Shown in pieces: positions 47,852 through 56,504 of a stretch of 64,000 nt of DNA (positions are counted from its first letter, which is position 1; each line of letters opens with the position of its first letter). The position numbers and the translations under genes were made by a program. This DNA is from Haladaptatus sp. DYF46 (GTDB taxonomy: Archaea; Halobacteriota; Halobacteria; Halobacteriales; Haladaptataceae): assembly GCF_021083305.1 (NCBI RefSeq), contig NZ_JAJFAY010000004.1:62001-126000 (forward strand), in the 5' to 3' direction. The notes beneath the pieces are model-generated. The model was not told the origin of the DNA. It searched no databases and saw nothing but the letters and a program-made list of their open reading frames with translations.

Positions 47852-48410
47852 CTCCCCATGATGCCCATTATAATCGTCTTCCTTGCCTTCATTCGCTAAT
47901 GTGAGCATTGAATCTGACGCCGTTGTTAGATACTCCTCACACTCCAGATGCCCGCCAGAAGCTATCGAATATTTGGACCCCACTATACTCCGGAAAAGAT
48001 GGGTCTTCGAATTCGGCTACACTGGGTTTCGGGTAGCAGTGCTACCGAGCGTCTCCAGCCATACCATGCGAATATGGGAAGATAAAGCACCGTTCACCCA
48101 GTGTAACAGCCGTAATGGAGAATGGTGTATGGCCATATCGGCCATAGAAGTCGCAACTATTTCGAACTCAGTGGCCTGAAAATTACAACCCAATTATCCA
48201 GAATTCGGCGTTGTACGGCCATATCAAGCCAGAATTGGATTGAAAGGTCTCTCGGGTTTATTTATCCCCGATGGATGAGGGTAATCGGATGAGAATGAAC
48301 GAGACACGCGCTTTGACGAAGCATTATGCGAATCTCGCCACAGTGCAGGGAGAGGCATATAGGTTGCATCGAATCGTTGTCGAGGAGACCATTATTTTAT
48401 TAGATATACA
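47852..48410. other. 559-base non-coding stretch with GGCCATA repeats
   Basis: No gene seen. Contains TAATGGAGAAT...GGCCATA..GGCCATAGAA (48113-48149), closely matching 40707-40739, and another GGCCATATC near 48217 between two CCAGAATT copies. Could be a remnant of a small mobile element. The promoter of the phosphodiesterase gene should lie in the last 50 bases (ttattttattagata). Confidence 0.4.
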
Positions 48411-49595
48411 ATGAAAATAATTGGCCATCGTGGATTCGCGAACAGTTTCCCTGAGAATACAGAAATTGCGTTTCAAAACGTTCCCAAGGACGCTGATATG
48501 GTCGAACTGGACCTCCGGCGATGTCGAAGTGGGGAAATTGTTGTCATCCATGATGGGATTGTAGATGCTGTAACTGACTCAGATGGTCAAGTAGCTGATT
48601 ACTCAGCCACGGAGTTGGCGAATCTTAACGTCCACGGATCCGGGCAAGGAGTGCCCACGCTCGCTAACGTTCTTGAAATCATTTCTCCAGGTGTCAGTCT
48701 CAACCTTGAGATCAAAGAACTTGGTCTAGCGGAGGATGTAGTGAACGCGGTTCGGGATTGGGACTCGCAGGTCGTAATCTCGTCAGCCAATAAGGAGATA
48801 CTCCAGGAAGTGAGAGGAGTTGATCCGAACATTCCGATTGCGCTCATCTTCGCAATAAATCCAGAGAAAAATCTCAGAGCAGCTGAGAAATTGGGATGCA
48901 CTCACGTTCAACCCCATTGGGGCATCAGCCTATCCACGAGTCTCATTGAGCAAGCACACGAGAAGGAAATGAAAATCTTCGTGTGGACGATAAATACTGA
49001 CGTTGGAGCACAAATCTGTCGGAAGCTCGGTGCAGATGGTGTAATTGCCGACAGACTAGTCTACGTTGACCAGTTAGCCTCGCCTCCCTCACAAGGCAGA
49101 ACCATATTTGACCAGCCGTCTCTTCGGAAGGTTGGAGTCTTACTCCTCCCAATCGCACTCAGAGGAGTTACGTATCCGTTTGTTCTGCTTGGCGCTTTTA
49201 TTTCTGTAATCGCCGGGAATCTTGGTACGATTTCGATCAATTCCTCCAGTAACAGTCGTGCAGGCTATTTTTTTACGTGGACCAATTCAACGCTGGAACA
49301 AAAAATATCGATCCTTCTGTGGAAAGGGAAATCATTGGCTACAGCGAGTGATGGTCGATGGCGCGGAGCATCATTTTTGAATAGTGTTCGGCGATTCAAA
49401 TCCTCGCTAGACTGGCAAGGAATAGCTTCCAACCAGTATACAGAATCCGAGTCAGCAACAAAAGGGAACAAGCTCTGGAATAGGGCTCGGAACTCCATTT
49501 TGTTAGTGAGCGAATTAGTGACTGATAGGCTCCACGACGTTTCCCTGAGTAGAATAATCGCCACAGGTTACTGGGGGAGAGGGTGGGAGAAATGA
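48411..49595 (+). CDS. glycerophosphodiester phosphodiesterase with C-terminal extension
   Basis: 394 residues. The first about 225 form a GDPD barrel: IGHRGFANSFPENTEIAF (catalytic His, metal Glu), VELDLRRCRSGEIVVIHDG, LNLEIKE, and VWTINT then GADGVIADR. The remaining about 165 residues hold one hydrophobic segment (about 243-268) and an unassigned region, unusual for a simple GDPD. It would hydrolyse glycerophosphodiesters, possibly polar lipid head groups. Overlaps the next gene by ATGA. Confidence 0.85.
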   Translation: MKIIGHRGFANSFPENTEIAFQNVPKDADMVELDLRRCRSGEIVVIHDGIVDAVTDSDGQVADYSATELANLNVHGSGQGVPTLANVLEIISPGVSLNLEIKELGLAEDVVNAVRDWDSQVVISSANKEILQEVRGVDPNIPIALIFAINPEKNLRAAEKLGCTHVQPHWGISLSTSLIEQAHEKEMKIFVWTINTDVGAQICRKLGADGVIADRLVYVDQLASPPSQGRTIFDQPSLRKVGVLLLPIALRGVTYPFVLLGAFISVIAGNLGTISINSSSNSRAGYFFTWTNSTLEQKISILLWKGKSLATASDGRWRGASFLNSVRRFKSSLDWQGIASNQYTESESATKGNKLWNRARNSILLVSELVTDRLHDVSLSRIIATGYWGRGWEK

Positions 49596-50245
49596 GGGGG
49601 TTTATCTCAAATACTACGAGGAATCAAAGACTTCTGCTCGTCGCTGTCACGACTGGTTCATTTGTCATCGCATTATTAGCTTTGCACCAAAATGCGACCG
49701 GCTGGATTGATTCTTTAGCACAGGCGGTTACCGGTGGTGCGGCTCTCCATTCACTCGTCGAATCAGCAACGGGGTGGGTCGGGCTAGTAATTATCTTCGG
49801 GTATTCGTTTCTGATAGCGTTTGCGCTTCCCGGTCCGAGTGAAATCGTCTTGCTCGCGCCGCTCAATCTCGGAGTGCCGCACTGGGCGAATATCTCGACC
49901 ATCATGCTCGTCAGTGCTACTGGAAAGGCTGCGGGAAGTGTGTTCGCGTTACACATCGGTCAGGAAGTCGCACAATCCGGACCGATCATCCGCTGGTTAC
50001 GGCAATCGAGGTGGAACGTCCTCGAATGGTCGGAGAAATGGTTCGTCCAGTTCGTACAGCAGTACGGCTATGCTGGACTCGCGATAGCTCTATCTGTCCC
50101 CTTTTTCCCGGATACGCTCTCGATCTACGCATTCGCTGTTATCGAACGGAATTATACGAAGTTCGCGGTTGCGACGTTTCTCGGAAGTCTCGGACGGCTT
50201 CTCGTGACGGCCGGATTTTTGGGGGGAATTACATCAGTAGTCTAA
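49592..50245 (+). CDS. VTT/DedA-like membrane protein
   Basis: 217 residues from ATG 49592 (ATGA overlap with the phosphodiesterase). Several spans with the SNARE-associated/VTT pattern: FALPGPSEIVLLAPLNLG, then GKAAGSVFALHIGQE and GLAIALSVPFFPDTLSIYAFAV. VTT proteins act as lipid scramblases in other organisms, so pairing with a lipid phosphodiesterase is suggestive. Confidence 0.78.
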   Translation: MRGFISNTTRNQRLLLVAVTTGSFVIALLALHQNATGWIDSLAQAVTGGAALHSLVESATGWVGLVIIFGYSFLIAFALPGPSEIVLLAPLNLGVPHWANISTIMLVSATGKAAGSVFALHIGQEVAQSGPIIRWLRQSRWNVLEWSEKWFVQFVQQYGYAGLAIALSVPFFPDTLSIYAFAVIERNYTKFAVATFLGSLGRLLVTAGFLGGITSVV

Positions 50246-50307
50246 TCAAATTATACTATCGTCGACTGTAATAATGGACTTGATGGCAAGTCTGGACCAA
50301 ACGGTGG

Positions 50308-50469
50308 TTAGTTCGGCAAGTCCTTCCGTCCCGTCCGCACACACGGCCAGCACGGGAAGTCACCGAGGCCGTCACAGTCGCAATTCTCCGGAGTTTTTCC
50401 ATCAGTCTTCTGTGCGCGTTGCTGTGCCGTCTCGTCAGCTCCAAGTTCCGCAGGTGGTTTCGTACTCAT
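50308..50469 (-). CDS. 53-residue Cys-rich small protein
   Basis: From ATG 50469. Hydrophilic N-terminus (ADETAQQRAQKTDGKTPE), then CDCDGLGDFPCWPCVRTGRK: four cysteines (CxC and CxxC) that could bind zinc. It looks like haloarchaeal small zinc-finger proteins (CPxCG-type). The overlapping plus-strand open frame has no domain. Isolated between the VTT gene and a gene fragment. Confidence 0.55.
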   Translation of the reverse strand: MSTKPPAELGADETAQQRAQKTDGKTPENCDCDGLGDFPCWPCVRTGRKDLPN

Positions 50470-50628
50470 GGTCTTTCGCTGGATTTCGGAAGACCAGTGC
50501 CGAGTGCTGGAACACCCGGCGCGTTTCCACACGCCCGAGGGCCACAGGTCCCGCGTTTAGATTTCTACAAACTACCACCATGACGACACTTCTCCCAATC
50601 TCCGATCGAATTCAGCGCACTGTAAGGA

Positions 50629-50955
50629 TTGGCCGCCCACAGCGCACTCAAGAGTAAATCGAGTGAATGTCGGGTTCTCGGCGAACTGTCGGCGTTACTT
50701 GAAGACGTGGCTGTGCGCGAGATTACCGATCACGAGAGATTCGAACTGCGGATTACTAACGAAGTGTACACCAGCATCGATCTGATCGATCAAACCGACC
50801 TCTGCGTGTACGTGGCCGACCCGTTCGATCCTCGTTCGATCCTCGGAGTGACTCGGATCGACGATCAGGAGTTCGTCCAAACTGTCGAGACGTCGTTTCG
50901 GTCCTGTTGGGAGCAAGCAACGCCCATCACGTCGATTGACGACTCTGGGAACTAG
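50629..50955 (+). pseudogene. fragment resembling the C-terminus of a TrmB-like regulator
   Basis: About 85 residues from VREITDHERFEL to WEQATPI resemble the C-terminal effector part of haloarchaeal sugar TrmB-type proteins (VYTSIDLIDQTDLCVYVADPFDP). No helix-turn-helix precedes it; upstream sequence (50560-50690) is unrelated, so the gene is 5'-truncated. It could also be a free-standing small protein. Confidence 0.4.
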
Positions 50956-51148
50956 TGACCTCACGGTCTCATGTGACTACGATTCGGTTTCTAAAATGAG
51001 AATAGAGAAATAAAGGCACGCAACAATCTCATCTTCCAAGGTTGTGAATTGCTCGCTCCAGAGTCGAGTGACGAGGACCCGAAGACAGATACAAGAGAGA
51101 TGAATCAGGACGTTCCGGTTCGTGCGATCACCGACAAAACCAAGGGGC

Positions 51149-51310
51149 TCAGAAGGGCGGCTTACCGAGGAATCGCTTGATGATCCGTCGTTCGGCGCGG
51201 TGGAGGATCCCGCTCGCAGTGTCCTTGCTCACGCCGAACGATTCGGCGAGTTCCGTGAGCGTACACTGGCGCGGACTCTCGTAGTACCCGCGCTCGACCG
51301 CCTCGACGAC
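51149..51310 (-). pseudogene. bat-type HTH fragment
   Basis: The minus strand encodes VEAVERGYYESPRQCTLTELAESFGVSK and IKRFLGKPPF then TGA, the C-terminal helix-turn-helix of bacterio-opsin-activator-like regulators (HTH_10). Sequence before it loses similarity abruptly near 51310, where a cupin reading begins on the other strand. Confidence 0.6.
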
Positions 51311-51319
51311 TCCAACCGC

Positions 51320-51421
51320 GATGCCACCCTTGTGGATCCGAACGATCCAGACGCCCCGCACCTGTTCCTCGTTGGCGATACGTACACGGTCCTCCTGTCG
51401 GGCGAAGACACCGCCGACTAG
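51320..51421 (+). pseudogene. 5' remnant of cupin gene, ending in in-frame TAG
   Basis: Plus-strand codons encode DATLVDPNDPDAPHLF and GDTYTVLLSGEDTAD, the usual N-terminal strand of haloarchaeal cupins, then TAG (51419-51421). The following codons continue the cupin in the same frame from ATG 51422. The start of the gene was probably lost at the junction with the bat fragment. Confidence 0.55.
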
Positions 51422-51802
51422 ATGTGTCTCATCTACGTGCACGTTCCGCCGGGTGGCGGACCCGGTCCACATCGCCACGATTTCGAAGAAACGTTCGTGG
51501 TCCTCGAAGGCGAGATCGAAGTAACGTTCCGCGGTGAATCTATCACCGCGAAGGCGGGTCGGACGATTCACGTTCCGGCGAATGCACCACACCAGTTCAC
51601 GAATGCGACGGATCGGCCGACGCAGATGCTGTGCACCTGTGAACCGGCCGGTCAGGACGAGTTCTTCCGCGCCGTCGGCGTCCCGGTTGTCGGGCCAACG
51701 ACGGTCGCCAATCAAAGCGAGGAGGATGAGCGAGCACAGCTGGAGAAAATCGAAGCACTCGCGCCGCAGTACGACACGGAGTTGCTGGCGGACACGGAGT
51801 GA
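51422..51802 (+). CDS. cupin domain protein (possibly truncated)
   Basis: 126 residues holding the core cupin motifs: GPHRHDFEETFVVLEGEIEV (metal-binding His/His/Glu) and HVPANAPHQFTN (second His). It starts right after an in-frame TAG, and the missing first strand is still readable upstream. It may be translated from ATG 51422, but the fold would lack its usual N-terminal strand. Function in this family is highly varied (binding, isomerase, dioxygenase). Confidence 0.65.
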   Translation: MCLIYVHVPPGGGPGPHRHDFEETFVVLEGEIEVTFRGESITAKAGRTIHVPANAPHQFTNATDRPTQMLCTCEPAGQDEFFRAVGVPVVGPTTVANQSEEDERAQLEKIEALAPQYDTELLADTE

Positions 51803-51942
51803 CGGAGCGGTTTTCCCGTTGGTCGTGAACGGACGAACGCGGGGTCTCGTGGCTTCACTCCAACCAGCAGGTAACCGCCGCTGTATCGACCCTCCTATGT
51901 GGGGTGGTGGGATTATCCTCCGATGGTTTGTGAAAACCACAC

Positions 51943-53643
51943 ATGGATCCAAATGACGAAATTACGGTCGCAGAGGCCCCAACGGACCTGAAGGGCACTG
52001 CGCTGGACCGCAGGGAGTTCATCGACATGCTCAAAGTCGGCGGCACGATGCTCCTCGGCACATCGCTCGCCGGCTGTTCCAGCAACGGGGGGAACGACAC
52101 CAATGGGGGGACGGTGGCCGGCGGTGTGACCGTCCCGGAGGAACTGGTTATCGCGATTCCCTCGGGCCCCGATTTGCTCGACCCGCACCAAACTACCGAC
52201 AACGGCGCGAGTTACGTGATGGCGCTACTCTACGACAGCATGGTGCAGATGGACGGCGACCGGAACATCCGGGAGTCGCTCGGAAAGGGATACGAGATCA
52301 GCGACGACGGCACCGAATGGACTATCGAGTTCAACGTCGATAGCGGGATAACGTACCACAACGGCGACGAGTTCACGGCCGACGACGTCGTGTTCACCTT
52401 CGAGCGGTTACGCGACCAATCGCTGATCCCGTGGGCCGTCGGCTCGCTCCAGAATGTCGAGAAGGTCGACGACCGACGGGTGACCTTTCAGTTCGAGAAG
52501 CCGTACGCCTTCTTCGATATCCACACCTCCTACTCTTCGTACTTCGGCATCCTCCCCGAGGACCTCGCCGGGGCGTCCAAAGAGGAGTTCGCGCAGAATC
52601 CGGTCGGTACCGGCCCGTACCGACTCGAGGAATGGGTAAAAGACGAGCACCTCACTCTGGCCCGAAACGACGACTACGAGACGCCGGTGCTCGACGTCGT
52701 GGAGGCCGATGACCCGCCGCGCCCCAAGCGGATCGTCTTCCAAGTCATCCCCTCCACGACGCCCCGCACGCAGGGGCTCCTGACAGGGGACGTGGACGTG
52801 GTGCTTCCGGCCCCGACGAAGGACCGGGCGAAACTGCAGGAGTCCGACGAGGCGGCGTTTCACTCGTTTTCCGGAACGTCGATTCGATACTTGGCTCCGC
52901 ACAACGGACTCCCCCCGACGGACGACCGAAGGGTCCGTCAGGCCATCGCCCACGCGATCGACAGGGAGCGGATCGTCGATGACATCTACAAGGGGGCCGG
53001 GGAAGTCAACTACTCCCCGATGCCCGTCGGTCAGGGACCGTGGGCGGGCGAGACCGTGCTCGAAGAGATCGGCTACGAGTACGACCCGGATAAATCGCGC
53101 CAACTCCTCGAAGACGCGGGCTGGGAGCAGGACGGTGACTCCCGCGCGAAGGACGGGAAGCGGCTCAAACTCAGTATGGTGACGGGGAACGCCCCGCAGC
53201 CATTGCTCCAGAGTTCCGAGGAGATCGTGGCGATGCTGGGTGAGGTGGGGTTCGACGTCGACCTCACGACTACTCAGTCCAATCAAGCATCGGTACAGAT
53301 GGCCCAGGGGGAGACCAACCTCCTGAACACCGGATTGGGTTGGGGCACTCCCGACGTGATGCAGTTCATGCTGGCGTCGCCGTACGCCGGCGCTTCGAAC
53401 GTCCAGTTCTTCAAAGACGACAAGACCGACCAGTTCCTCAACGAGGCAGCGAGCACACTCGACGACGCCGAGCGTGCGAACATCTACGAGAAGATGCAAC
53501 TGCGAGTGATGGAGCTCTGTGGGACGATACCCATCATGTCGCCGTCGATCGAGATCGCCCTCAGTTCGAAGTTAGGGGGGTACCACTACCTGGAGGGTTC
53601 GACCGGCCACATGTGGTCGGATATATACGTGAAAGATGAGTAG
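51943..53643 (+). CDS. ABC peptide transporter substrate-binding lipoprotein
   Basis: 566 residues, family 5 (Dpp/Opp) binding protein. N-terminus has a twin-arginine-like DRREFIDML (22-30) and lipobox LAGC with C45, then a short Gly/Asn tether. Core motifs include YHNGDEFTADDVVFTFERL, NPVGTGPYRLEEW and RRVRQAIAHAIDRERI. First gene of a five-gene importer operon; its stop overlaps the next start. Confidence 0.9.
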   Translation: MDPNDEITVAEAPTDLKGTALDRREFIDMLKVGGTMLLGTSLAGCSSNGGNDTNGGTVAGGVTVPEELVIAIPSGPDLLDPHQTTDNGASYVMALLYDSMVQMDGDRNIRESLGKGYEISDDGTEWTIEFNVDSGITYHNGDEFTADDVVFTFERLRDQSLIPWAVGSLQNVEKVDDRRVTFQFEKPYAFFDIHTSYSSYFGILPEDLAGASKEEFAQNPVGTGPYRLEEWVKDEHLTLARNDDYETPVLDVVEADDPPRPKRIVFQVIPSTTPRTQGLLTGDVDVVLPAPTKDRAKLQESDEAAFHSFSGTSIRYLAPHNGLPPTDDRRVRQAIAHAIDRERIVDDIYKGAGEVNYSPMPVGQGPWAGETVLEEIGYEYDPDKSRQLLEDAGWEQDGDSRAKDGKRLKLSMVTGNAPQPLLQSSEEIVAMLGEVGFDVDLTTTQSNQASVQMAQGETNLLNTGLGWGTPDVMQFMLASPYAGASNVQFFKDDKTDQFLNEAASTLDDAERANIYEKMQLRVMELCGTIPIMSPSIEIALSSKLGGYHYLEGSTGHMWSDIYVKDE

Positions 53644-54601
53644 ACTGCTACGATATCTGGTGAGCCGGATACTCTGGGCGATTCCGGTCCTCGTCGGGGC
53701 CTCCATCGTCACCTTCGGTATCATGCACCTCACGCCCGGCGATCCCGCACGGTTCGCCTTGGGTCAACGCGCCACCCCCGAGACCGTGGAAAGGCTCCGA
53801 CAACAGATGGGGCTCAATCAGCCGATCTACAGCCAGTACCTCGATTTCGTCACGGGCGCGGTTCGCGGCGACTTCGGCCGGTCACTCAAGACTCATCGGG
53901 GCGTTACCACGATGATCCTCCAGCGGCTCCCGTATACCGCTCAACTATCGATCTCGGCGCTTCTCATCGCCGTTATCGTCTCGTTTCCGCTCGGCATCAC
54001 CGGTGCGGTCAGGAAAGGGAAGTTCGCCGACCACGCGAGTCGGGTTGGTGCGCTGCTGGGCATCAGTACGCCCAATTTCTGGCTCGGCTTGGTGCTCATC
54101 TTGGTGATAGCGGTTCCGATGCGGGCGTTTCCGATCTTCGGGATGACGCTGATAACCGAGGACCCGATCGAGGGAATCACGTCGACGTTGTTGCCCGCTA
54201 TCGCCCTCGGTACCGCACAGGCGGCGATCCTAACCCGTCTCCTGCGCGGCGGTATGCTCGACGAACTGCAGGAGGGGTACGTCCGGACGGCGAAAGCGTA
54301 CGGAATCGACACGCGGGAGGTGACCTACGTCTACGCGCTAAAGAACGCCATCCTGCCGACGATAACCGTCCTCGGTCTCCAGTTGGGATCGCTGCTCGGC
54401 GGCGCGGTCATCGTCGAGCAGGTGTTCAGCATCCCCGGTATCGGCCGGATGACGGTCGGGGCCATCTTCAGCAAGGATTTCCCGGTCATTCAGGGCGTCA
54501 CGATGTTGGTTGCGGTGACGTTCGTCGCGGCTAATCTGCTCGTCGACTTGGTGTACGCCCGCTTCGATCCCCGCATCGATATCGAAGGAGGTGACCGATG
54601 A
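53636..54601 (+). CDS. ABC peptide transporter permease, DppB type
   Basis: 321 residues, six spans. N-terminal LVSRILWAIPVLVGASIVTFGIM, HLTPGDPA, and EAA loop YVRTAKAYGIDTREVTYVYALKNAILP. Overlaps the binding protein (8 bases) and the next permease (4 bases). Confidence 0.92.
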   Translation: MSRLLRYLVSRILWAIPVLVGASIVTFGIMHLTPGDPARFALGQRATPETVERLRQQMGLNQPIYSQYLDFVTGAVRGDFGRSLKTHRGVTTMILQRLPYTAQLSISALLIAVIVSFPLGITGAVRKGKFADHASRVGALLGISTPNFWLGLVLILVIAVPMRAFPIFGMTLITEDPIEGITSTLLPAIALGTAQAAILTRLLRGGMLDELQEGYVRTAKAYGIDTREVTYVYALKNAILPTITVLGLQLGSLLGGAVIVEQVFSIPGIGRMTVGAIFSKDFPVIQGVTMLVAVTFVAANLLVDLVYARFDPRIDIEGGDR

Positions 54602-55497
54602 GCACCGAAACGACCGTCCGGTTGCGGTTGTATCGGCGGACTATGTCCGACCCCGTTATGGCCCTCGGTGCGCTCATAGTCGTCGGATGCGTTCTGCTCG
54701 CGATGTTCTCCATCGTCGACGAATTCGTGCTCAACGGCCTACTCATCAAGACGTTGCTCCACGATCCGTACGTGCTCCACCCCGAGAACCGACTCGTCTC
54801 GCCCAGTCTCGCCCACCCGTTCGGAACCGACGAGCAGGGCCGAGACATCCTCGCACGCGTCATCTACGGCACTCGGACGAGTATCGTCGTCGGGATCGGC
54901 GCAGTGACGTTCGCAGGCGTCGTCGGCGTGACGCTGGGACTCGTCACCGCCTATTACGGTGGCCTCGTCGACAACGTGGGGATGCGTGCGGTCGACGTGC
55001 TGCTGGCGTTCCCCGCTATTCTGCTCGCTATCGCCCTGTTGGCATCGCTGGGGCGTGGCTTCTCCAGCATCATTCTCGCGCTCGGCATCGCCTTCATTCC
55101 CCTGTTCGCTAGAATCACCCGGAGTAAGGCTCTCTCGGTCAAGTCCGAGGAGTACGTCACCGCAGCGGAGGTGATGGGATATCCGACCAGAAACGTCTTA
55201 CGGGACGAGATTCTGCCGAACTGTGTCACGCCGATCATCGTCCAAGCGACGTTCTCGCTGGCGGTCGCGATCATCGCGGAGGCGGGGCTCTCCTTCCTCG
55301 GACTGGGAGTCACGCCGCCGACACCGACGTGGGGCATCATGCTCTCGACGAGTCAGGAGTACATCGATTCCGCATGGTGGTATTCGCTGTTCCCGGGGCT
55401 TGCCATCATGACGACCGTTCTCGGATTCAACCTCCTCGGCGACAGTATTCGAGATGCCCTCGATCCCCAGGGTGACAGCGGGGAACGGAGACTGTAA
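54598..55497 (+). CDS. ABC peptide transporter permease, DppC type
   Basis: 299 residues, about six spans. HPFGTDEQGRDILARVIYGTRTS is the DppC/OppC signature; EAA loop YVTAAEVMGYPTRNVLRDEILPN. Works as a heterodimer with the DppB-type protein encoded just upstream. Confidence 0.92.
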   Translation: MSTETTVRLRLYRRTMSDPVMALGALIVVGCVLLAMFSIVDEFVLNGLLIKTLLHDPYVLHPENRLVSPSLAHPFGTDEQGRDILARVIYGTRTSIVVGIGAVTFAGVVGVTLGLVTAYYGGLVDNVGMRAVDVLLAFPAILLAIALLASLGRGFSSIILALGIAFIPLFARITRSKALSVKSEEYVTAAEVMGYPTRNVLRDEILPNCVTPIIVQATFSLAVAIIAEAGLSFLGLGVTPPTPTWGIMLSTSQEYIDSAWWYSLFPGLAIMTTVLGFNLLGDSIRDALDPQGDSGERRL

Positions 55498-55499
55498 CC

Positions 55500-56504
55500 A
55501 TGAGTATTCTCCATATCGACGACTTGCACACGTACTTTGACACTACCGGCGGCACGGTTCGAGCCGTCGACGGCATCGACCTCTCCATCGAGCCCGGAGA
55601 AATCGTCGGTCTCGTCGGCGAGAGCGGGAGCGGCAAGAGCGTTACCGCGGACTCGATAATGAACCTCGTCGAACGACCCGGCCGCATCGCGGACGGCTCG
55701 GTGGAGTACGACGGTCGAGACGTGCTCTCGCTCACGGAATCGGAACTCGCGGAACTCCGTGGCAAAGAGATGTCCATGATATTTCAAAGCCCGGAGGAGG
55801 CGTTCAACCCGACACAGACGGTCGGGCGGCAACTCCACGACGTGCTTCGAAGCCACCGAAGTGGGCCGGTCCATCCGTTCAGACGGATACTCGGCCTCGA
55901 CCACGACGCGGCGTGTCGGGAAGCGGTCATCGAGATGCTCGACGCCGTCGGTATCCCCTCCCCCGAGGATCGGTACACCGACTATCCGCACGAGTTCTCC
56001 GGCGGCATGCTTCAGCGAGCGATGATCGGGATGGCGCTCCTCTGTGACCCGAAACTCGTGCTTGCGGACGAACCGACGACCGGGCTGGACGTGAGCATCG
56101 AGCGTCAGATTCTGGCACTGTTCAAGGATATGGTCGAGGAACGGAACACGGCGGTGCTCTGGATCACACACGACCTCTCGGTCGTCGCGAAACTCTGTGA
56201 TCGAGTGGCCGTGATGTACGCCGGGAAGATCATGGAGGTGGGACCCACGGAGACGGTGCTGTCGTCACCGAAAAACCCCTATACGCAGGCGCTACTGAAC
56301 TCGATTCCCAGATACGATAGGCCCGACGAGGACCTGTTCGTGATGGAGGGAGAGATTCCGAGCCCGCTCGACAGGCCCGACGGCTGTCAGTTCGCGGACC
56401 GGTGTCCGAAGGTTCATGATCGCTGTCGAGACGTCCACCCGCCTCGGTACGACGTCGGCGAACGAGAGGTCGCCTGCTATCTCGTGGAGGAGGAAGCGGA
56501 ATGA
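55500..56504 (+). CDS. ABC peptide transporter ATP-binding protein, DppD type
   Basis: 334 residues. Walker A GESGSGKS, Q-loop MIFQSPEEAFNP, signature FSGGMLQRAMIGMAL, Walker B LVLADEPTTGLD, switch WITHDLS. The C-terminal oligopeptide extension carries CQFADRCPKVHDRC, as in Dpp/Opp ATPases that hold an iron-sulfur or zinc site. Two bases after the permease stop. Confidence 0.92.
   Translation: MSILHIDDLHTYFDTTGGTVRAVDGIDLSIEPGEIVGLVGESGSGKSVTADSIMNLVERPGRIADGSVEYDGRDVLSLTESELAELRGKEMSMIFQSPEEAFNPTQTVGRQLHDVLRSHRSGPVHPFRRILGLDHDAACREAVIEMLDAVGIPSPEDRYTDYPHEFSGGMLQRAMIGMALLCDPKLVLADEPTTGLDVSIERQILALFKDMVEERNTAVLWITHDLSVVAKLCDRVAVMYAGKIMEVGPTETVLSSPKNPYTQALLNSIPRYDRPDEDLFVMEGEIPSPLDRPDGCQFADRCPKVHDRCRDVHPPRYDVGEREVACYLVEEEAE

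Noticed and set aside
50274-50657. Plus-strand 127-codon open frame
   Set aside because: Ser/Arg-rich with no domain; it is antisense to the more convincing 53-residue Cys protein.
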